Assembly (NCBI GenBank): GCA_015680685.1
Contig: MNCI01029277.1
Span: 44,229 to 108,228, forward strand
DNA length: 64,000 nt
Origin: Gnetum montanum
Taxonomy: Eukaryota; Streptophyta; Gnetopsida; Gnetales; Gnetaceae
Direction: 5' to 3'
Below, in pieces: positions 58,722 to 64,000 of the stretch. The position numbers and the translations under genes were made by a program. The notes under the pieces were generated by a model. The model was not told the DNA's origin and did no database searches. It worked only from the letters and a program-made list of their open reading frames with translations. Positions within the stretch are counted from its first letter, which is position 1. The number at the start of each line of letters is the position of its first letter.

Positions 58722-59572
58722 TGATGAGCAGCAAGGTACCCCTATGCCCAACCATACGAATCACTAAGGCATTACACGCGATCTGGTCAAATTCCATGGA
58801 CCTATAGTTATCTCATATAGTAGTTCGTCTAGGAAGTGAAACGATGTTAAGATTGTTCATTGTCTTCCAACTACACTTGTGAGGCTCAAGGGTAGAGTCA
58901 GGTATATGAATTTTTATCATTTTATATTTTATGAATGTAATCACCTACAACAAGAATAAAGGGTAGAGTAGATTGAAACTAATGTCTATTATCTATCTTG
59001 CCTAACACACAAGCAACCGTCCCACTTTCCAAGACACATTCTAAACACATATAGCACTGCTGGGCTACCAAACGTTAAGCATTGCTAGGTTACCAAGTAC
59101 TATATGAATGGTCAAAGTGGTCATGCTCGTGTTCATTAACTACTGAAAATAAATTGCTTAATCAAATGCATTAAAGTAAAGAACAAGAATGTAAAATGCA
59201 ATGAGGAAAATGTTAAGATATTCTCAGTGCTACAAGAATTGTCAAAAGAGTTCATTTTATTCCCATCACAGTGCTATGCTGAGGTACATCAATGCTTGAA
59301 CAAAGAACCATACACACTTAAGACTCCTTTTGCGGGCACTCAGAAAATATTCTAAATCTAAGGAAAATAAATTACAAGAGCTTTGCTACCTTGCTTGAAA
59401 ACTGAAACTAAAACTATTCAAAACTTACCAAAAATTGGACCCTTGATGCAGTATTTACAGACTCCAGTTATATACCCCAATGTCATATATCCGATGTCAA
59501 ATCTAGGCCCCAACATCATGTACGTGATGTTGCATACCCTACGTTGTAGCCAACACAAATAGTGATTCATCA
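58722..59572 (-). repeat. LTR B (3' LTR)
   Basis: 851 bp, TGATGAGCAGCAAGG to GATTCATCA, aligned end to end with LTR A. The TATA site reads TATTTACA on the plus strand, a one-base decay of A's box. Confidence 0.9.
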
Positions 59573-61540
59573 TACCCCCACGACTGAATGAAAACTTGTC
59601 CTCAAGTGAAGAAGAGGAGGAACAAGTTCTTTACAATACAACATATTGGGCAGGTATGGGATTATTAACTAACATGATGAACTAACTCAGATGAAATAGA
59701 CATACAAACTCTAAGTGCCCAAGTGTACGAAATTACAATTTTTACAACATTGGGTGTTCAAGAGAAAAGGAGTGAACACCCTGGAGAATATCAACATCCA
59801 ACACCTCTTAGCAGTAAGAGAATGAGAGAGAGAAGAGATCCTTTGATCATGAATGATCCTCATTGTGTGGTATTGCTGCATTAGCCTTGATGAAGATAGT
59901 CTTGCTTATAGTCCTTACTTCCCACTGCAATCACAACAGAATCATGAATTAGTATGTAATGTGTAACACATAGTGATTAAATTCCTTATCTTGTCGGTGG
60001 TTACACTTGGCTAGGTTGTGATTGTGGTTGATTGGTTCCTTGAGTAATGTTAGCAAGAAAGCTGATAGATAGGGTTAATTAAATTAAGCAGTTCATTAAA
60101 TTTGAAAAATTTTAATATAAGGAAATATTTGAAGAGGGTATAAGAATTCACAACAATGAAGGGAAGAATTCACTGAAAATTGTTGTGAAGATGTGTACAA
60201 TTGGATGTCATTAATGAGGTAAACAAAAAGAATTTAATTGTAAAAATGTCTAAAGGGAAAGAACTTAACTAATCCAACCAAAAGATATGCAAGTGGGTCC
60301 TCCCCAACGCAGGCACAAGCCTTTTATGCCCTTGCATAACTTCAAATCAAAGAGTCCATGGGGTCTGTGGATGATTAATGGTTACAAAAGGTTAAGTACA
60401 AAAAACTCGAAAGTAACTGACTAAGAATTTTGACACATCAAACCAGGACATCGAATCAAAAACATAAAACTAGCAGTGAGGTGGAACATGGAAAGCATAG
60501 ATGGATAAGAGAGAGAGGATGGAATGGAGTTCCTAATTATGCTCACATTAAGTCCCTTGTGGGTATTGTGGTTAAATGACTTGATAGGATCCATCCTTAG
60601 TCTAGACCAAAACCAACCACATCAGTGCCTTCACATCGCCATTCTAAGACTAATCCATCCCCTAAGACACAAGAGTGCTCCCATAGAACAACCACCGTTC
60701 CAAATTAGAGAAGAGGTAGGAAGTGAGGAAGGGCCTTAGTTAGAGGAGACAAGTCTCATAACTAGTGCTTGTAGCCCATTTATTTTATCTAAGGGGTGTG
60801 CTTTGAATTCCTATTGTTTTTTTTTCTTGAAATGGAAACCACATCATTCAAAGACACGTGCATTTATTTTGTCCAAGGGGTGTGCTTTGAGTCCTTGTCA
60901 TTTTTTTATGAGAACCATACCATGCAAGGACTTATTCAACTTCCTTTATTGATTAGCACAGAATGATAAAAAATCCATGAAAACACACATGCACCCAAGC
61001 AAATAGAAAAGTACAAAGAATACTGAATCCCCTTGAAGGCATACACTATTTAAACCTTTGAATCCTTCCCAATTCTAGAAACTACCAAAGTCATAAATTT
61101 ATTAAACTTTTATAGTGAAAATAGGACTGCACGTTTCCACAACAAGGAAAACCATAAAGTGTGTGGATGGGTGGATGTTGTGGACTCACTGCCTATTACA
61201 TGAAAAAGAAACCATGTCCTAATTATCCATAACAAAATTCAAAGCTAGAAACTAGACACTAACAATCAAATAATAAAAATAGTACATACCACCATTAAGT
61301 AATGCATAACCAATGTACTTGGCACTTATTAACAAAAAGTTAGAAAATCACACCAAATAAAAGAAAATATAGAAGAAAGTATAAATTATTCAAGAAATAT
61401 CAAATGTACTAATGATGGTGAAAACAAAAATTAGAAAAGATTAATAACATAAAAACCAAAAGATGTAAAACAAAAAATTGTAAAATAAAAAATGTGTAAA
61501 ACAAAAAAATTTAAAAAACTAATGAGCCACTTCAATGGTT
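59573..61540 (-). other. B 3' untranslated region
   Basis: Begins with the minus-strand TGTGGGGGTA tract (59573-59582). It aligns with 56643-58718 throughout and with parts of E1 286-1560. No supported coding sequence. Confidence 0.8.
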
Positions 61541-61559
61541 AGAATGGTTGGTCATCTCT

Positions 61560-62790
61560 CCCACAACTAAGTTGAAAGGAGGAGATCTGGAATATGAAGC
61601 GTGGTTGTCCATCGAATGAGGTGCTTGTTGTGTTAACTGGCATACGCTCTTGGAAAGGTTTAATTTGTTGGATGTTAACTAGCTATTTCTTGTTTAGGCT
61701 CTCAAGTTTATAGATCATCATGACTCTAGAAGGAAAAGTCTTGTAAATAATATAAGGTCCTTCCCTCAACATTTGGAACTTAGTTCATTGAGGTACATGT
61801 GTAGGATTCCAGTAGAGAACCTTGTTTTTTGATTGAAATTTGACTCTTCTAATTTTTAGGTCATGATGCTTTTTGTTGTAGGCCTTGTGCAACTCATTAG
61901 GTGATAAGGCCACTAATCAATTTTTGTCTAGCAAGTTGAGATTTATTAATCTTTCTTTTTGGGCTATACTTAAGTCAAGGTCAAGGTCACAAGCTATTGA
62001 AAGTATATGAAGTTCATATTAAACAAGAGGTATTGGTATTTTTCCATACACAAGCTCGTAGGGAGAGTATCCTATAGGAAGTCTCTAAGTTGAGCGATAG
62101 GCCCAAAGGGCATTGTTGAGTTTTGTGCTCTAGTCCTTCCTATACTTGATAGCAGTTCTTATTAGTATTCTTGTGATTTTCCTATTAGTAACCTCAGCTT
62201 GACCATTAGCTTGGGGATGGTAAGGTGTTGTGAGTTTGTGTTCAACTCCTAAGCCTTGCATGAGTTTTTGAAAAGTAGTGCCTGTAAAATGAGTTCCATT
62301 GTCATAAATTGGTGCACATGGCACACCAAACCTGTTTACAACATTTTGTTATACAAACCAAGTAGCAGTAGAGGATGTACAGTCGATGACAACTATTGCT
62401 TCTGCCCATTTTGTACAATAGTCAACAGCAACTATGATCTACGCCTTTCCATTTGACATGGGCATTATGGGACCCATGAAATCAATGCCCCAAATGTCCA
62501 ATGGTTCTAAAGGTTGAATTCATTGTTGAGGTTCCTCCATTCAAGTAGTCATTCTACCATCCCGCTGGCATCATTCACAAGAGCGGATGAAATGGTGAGC
62601 ATCCCTGAAGAGTGTTAGCCAATAGTACCCTACCATTAGGATTTTAATGATCATGCATCTCCCAACATAGTGTCCTCCACAAGGACCTTCATAAGTGTCT
62701 TGGAGAATATGTAGTTGATTAGCATCAGGGACATACTAATGAACCAGGCCATTGGTGCACACCTTGTAGAGGTGTCCATTGATCTCCATG
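61560..62790 (-). pseudogene. B integrase, broken
   Basis: The best piece (62130-62324 minus) reads YDNGTHFTGTTFQKLMQGLG, then [20 protein letters not shown]. It carries the second catalytic Asp region and the catalytic Glu. Towards lower coordinates the C-terminal domain (LWYNPT-like, FQMLREGPYI-like) is readable at 61700-61830 in decayed form. The zinc-finger region lies at about 62560-62760. Several stops and shifts. Confidence 0.82.
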
Positions 62791-63420
62791 AAGTGCTTTA
62801 CCTGGTGAAAAAACTGTTATTTTGTCCAACGGTCCAACCCTTGATGAATCTCTTGAGTGAGAAGATAGGTGAGAATGTTATCATATCATTTTGGTTCATT
62901 AGGCATTTGTTTAGTTATTACTCTAGCAAATAGGAGTTCATCAAGAAATGTATAAGATAATGAACTTTCTTCCTCTTCGTCATTCCATCGCAACCAAGAA
63001 AAGTGATTAGTCATATTCTAAGTGCCCTTTCGATCTATCATTGTAAGATCAAACTCCTACAAGATCACTAGCCACCATATGACATAGGGGATCACCATTG
63101 GCTTGTTCATTAGTAAGTGAATGGCACTATGATCTATGTGCACAAACACCTTGTATCCAAGCACATAATGCCTAAACTTCTCTAGAGCAAACACCACCAC
63201 CATCAATTCCTTTTCTGTAGTGGTGTAGTTCAATTGTGCACCCACAATGCTTTGGATAGTGTAGTGAATGTAATATGGATGTTTCTTGTCATCTAACTAC
63301 GTCAACATTGCTGCTAAGGCATAATTCGATGCATCTGTCATGATATGAAATAATCTAGACCAATCAGCTGCTTGTAGAATTGGAGTTTCCATGAGCCTTT
63401 CTTTCAGTTGCTGAAATGCT
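62791..63420 (-). pseudogene. B RNase H and linker, broken
   Basis: An open piece (63057-63245 minus) reads AQLNYTTTEKELMVVVFALE, KFRHYVLGYKVFVHIDHSAI and HLLMNKPMVIPYVIWWLVIL. The IDH Asp is kept. The continuation towards integrase (KGTxNM, DEELLF-like) is at 62900-63050 in other frames. Confidence 0.82.
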
Positions 63421-64000
63421 TTTTCACATTCTGGGGTCCAAACAAAAGGAGCCTCTTTCTTTGTTAGCTCAACCAATAGTTTTTCAATCTTAGAGAAATT
63501 CTCTATGAATCGTCAATAGTGGCCAGTGCATCTAAGGAATGACCGAACATCTTTAACTATTTCTGGCTGGTGGGTTATTCCTTGGATGATCCTTATTTTT
63601 TCAGGGTCTACCTCAATTATGGCTTGTGATATTTTATGCCCAAATACAATGCCCCCCTGGACCATGAGATGACTCTTCTACCAATTAAGCCTCAAGTTAG
63701 TTTCAACACATCATTTCAACACTTGTTCAAGGCAGTCTAGGGCTTACTCAAATGTAGCTCCATAGGTGGAGAAGTCATCCATGAAGACTTCTACACCACT
63801 ACCAATTTTCTATTGAAAGATGCTCAAGACCAAGCATTGAAATATCACAGGAGCATTTCATAGATCAAACGACATCTTATGATATGCGAAAGTCCCCCAA
63901 GGACTCGTGATTGTTGTCTTTGCTTGGTTTTTTAGTGCAATTTAAATTTGGTTACAGCCACTATAACCATCTAGGAAGCTATGGTAGTAATGCCCAAATA
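63421..64000 (-). pseudogene. B reverse transcriptase, partial at window end
   Basis: Read on the minus strand, the FMDDFSTYGAT-like catalytic box lies near 63760-63790. A QGGIVFGHKIS-like block lies near 63620-63665 and the FLRCTGHY-RFIENFSKIEKLL-like end near 63470-63540. The SYGGYNGYSGYNQI-like block begins at the window edge. The amino-terminal half lies outside. Confidence 0.78.

Larger units (their letters stand above)
58722..64000 (-). mobile_element. Ty3/gypsy element B, 3' part
   Basis: Minus-strand 3' LTR (58722-59572), polypurine tract, 3' untranslated region (59583-61540), integrase, RNase H and the start of RT. The element runs out of the window. Its pol is the best preserved relative of E1 here, but broken. 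Confidence 0.9.

Noticed and set aside
1-64000. A new defence, toxin or biosynthetic gene system
   Set aside because: Apart from the receptor kinase, every coding trace belongs to retrotransposons; nothing clusters like a multi-gene system.

Overview
This is a piece of a large, transposon-packed, AT-rich plant nuclear genome. The evidence is plant Ty3/gypsy and Ty1/copia LTR retrotransposons, a spliced class XII-type leucine-rich-repeat receptor kinase, a 9-bp-TSD DNA transposon and tRNA-derived SINE-like pieces. The heavy decay of the elements and the single gene in 64 kb suggest a gymnosperm or another large-genome seed plant. This is an inference; nothing here fixes the species.

Layout. 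1-8840: a decayed minus-strand Athila/Tat-like Ty3 element (E1) with its 5' LTR at 7885-8840. 10235-33302: a plus-strand Ty3 element (X, about 13 kb of its own sequence) carrying a complete second Ty3 element (Y, 18652-28751) nested inside it. Y has a perfect 5-bp target duplication, GGCAC. X has an extra ORF after pol, at the env-like position. About 33740-37165: a truncated minus-strand 5' fragment (W: LTR, PBS, gag). 38760-43896: a receptor-kinase gene with one intron, broken by a 1424-bp Mutator-like insertion (9-bp TSD) and by two 1-nt homopolymer frameshifts. 43897-48494: mostly featureless sequence with two tRNA-derived SINE-like signals. 48500-54705: a full-length but dead Ty1/copia element with 5-bp TSD GTTTG. 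55802-64000: two minus-strand Ty3 3' ends in tandem (A, then B), probably a nested insertion whose far end lies beyond the window.

All Ty3 copies belong to one broad lineage. They share a primer binding site complementary to tRNA-Asp, a PPT followed by TGATGA, LTRs with a TGATGA/TCATCA-like terminal inverted repeat, similar U5 ends, a short CX2CX3HX3C motif in Gag and blocks of conserved 3' untranslated sequence. Their reading frames are broken mostly by stops that look like CAG/CAA to TAG/TAA or CGA to TGA changes, and by C-to-T/G-to-A changes generally. This is the expected scar of long-term cytosine methylation.

I found no convincing new biological system such as a defence island or gene cluster. 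The points most worth a second look are the post-pol ORF of X, the conserved noncoding blocks shared by the Ty3 families, the duplicated U3/LTR motifs, and the state of the receptor kinase (real pseudogene or assembly errors plus a polymorphic insertion).
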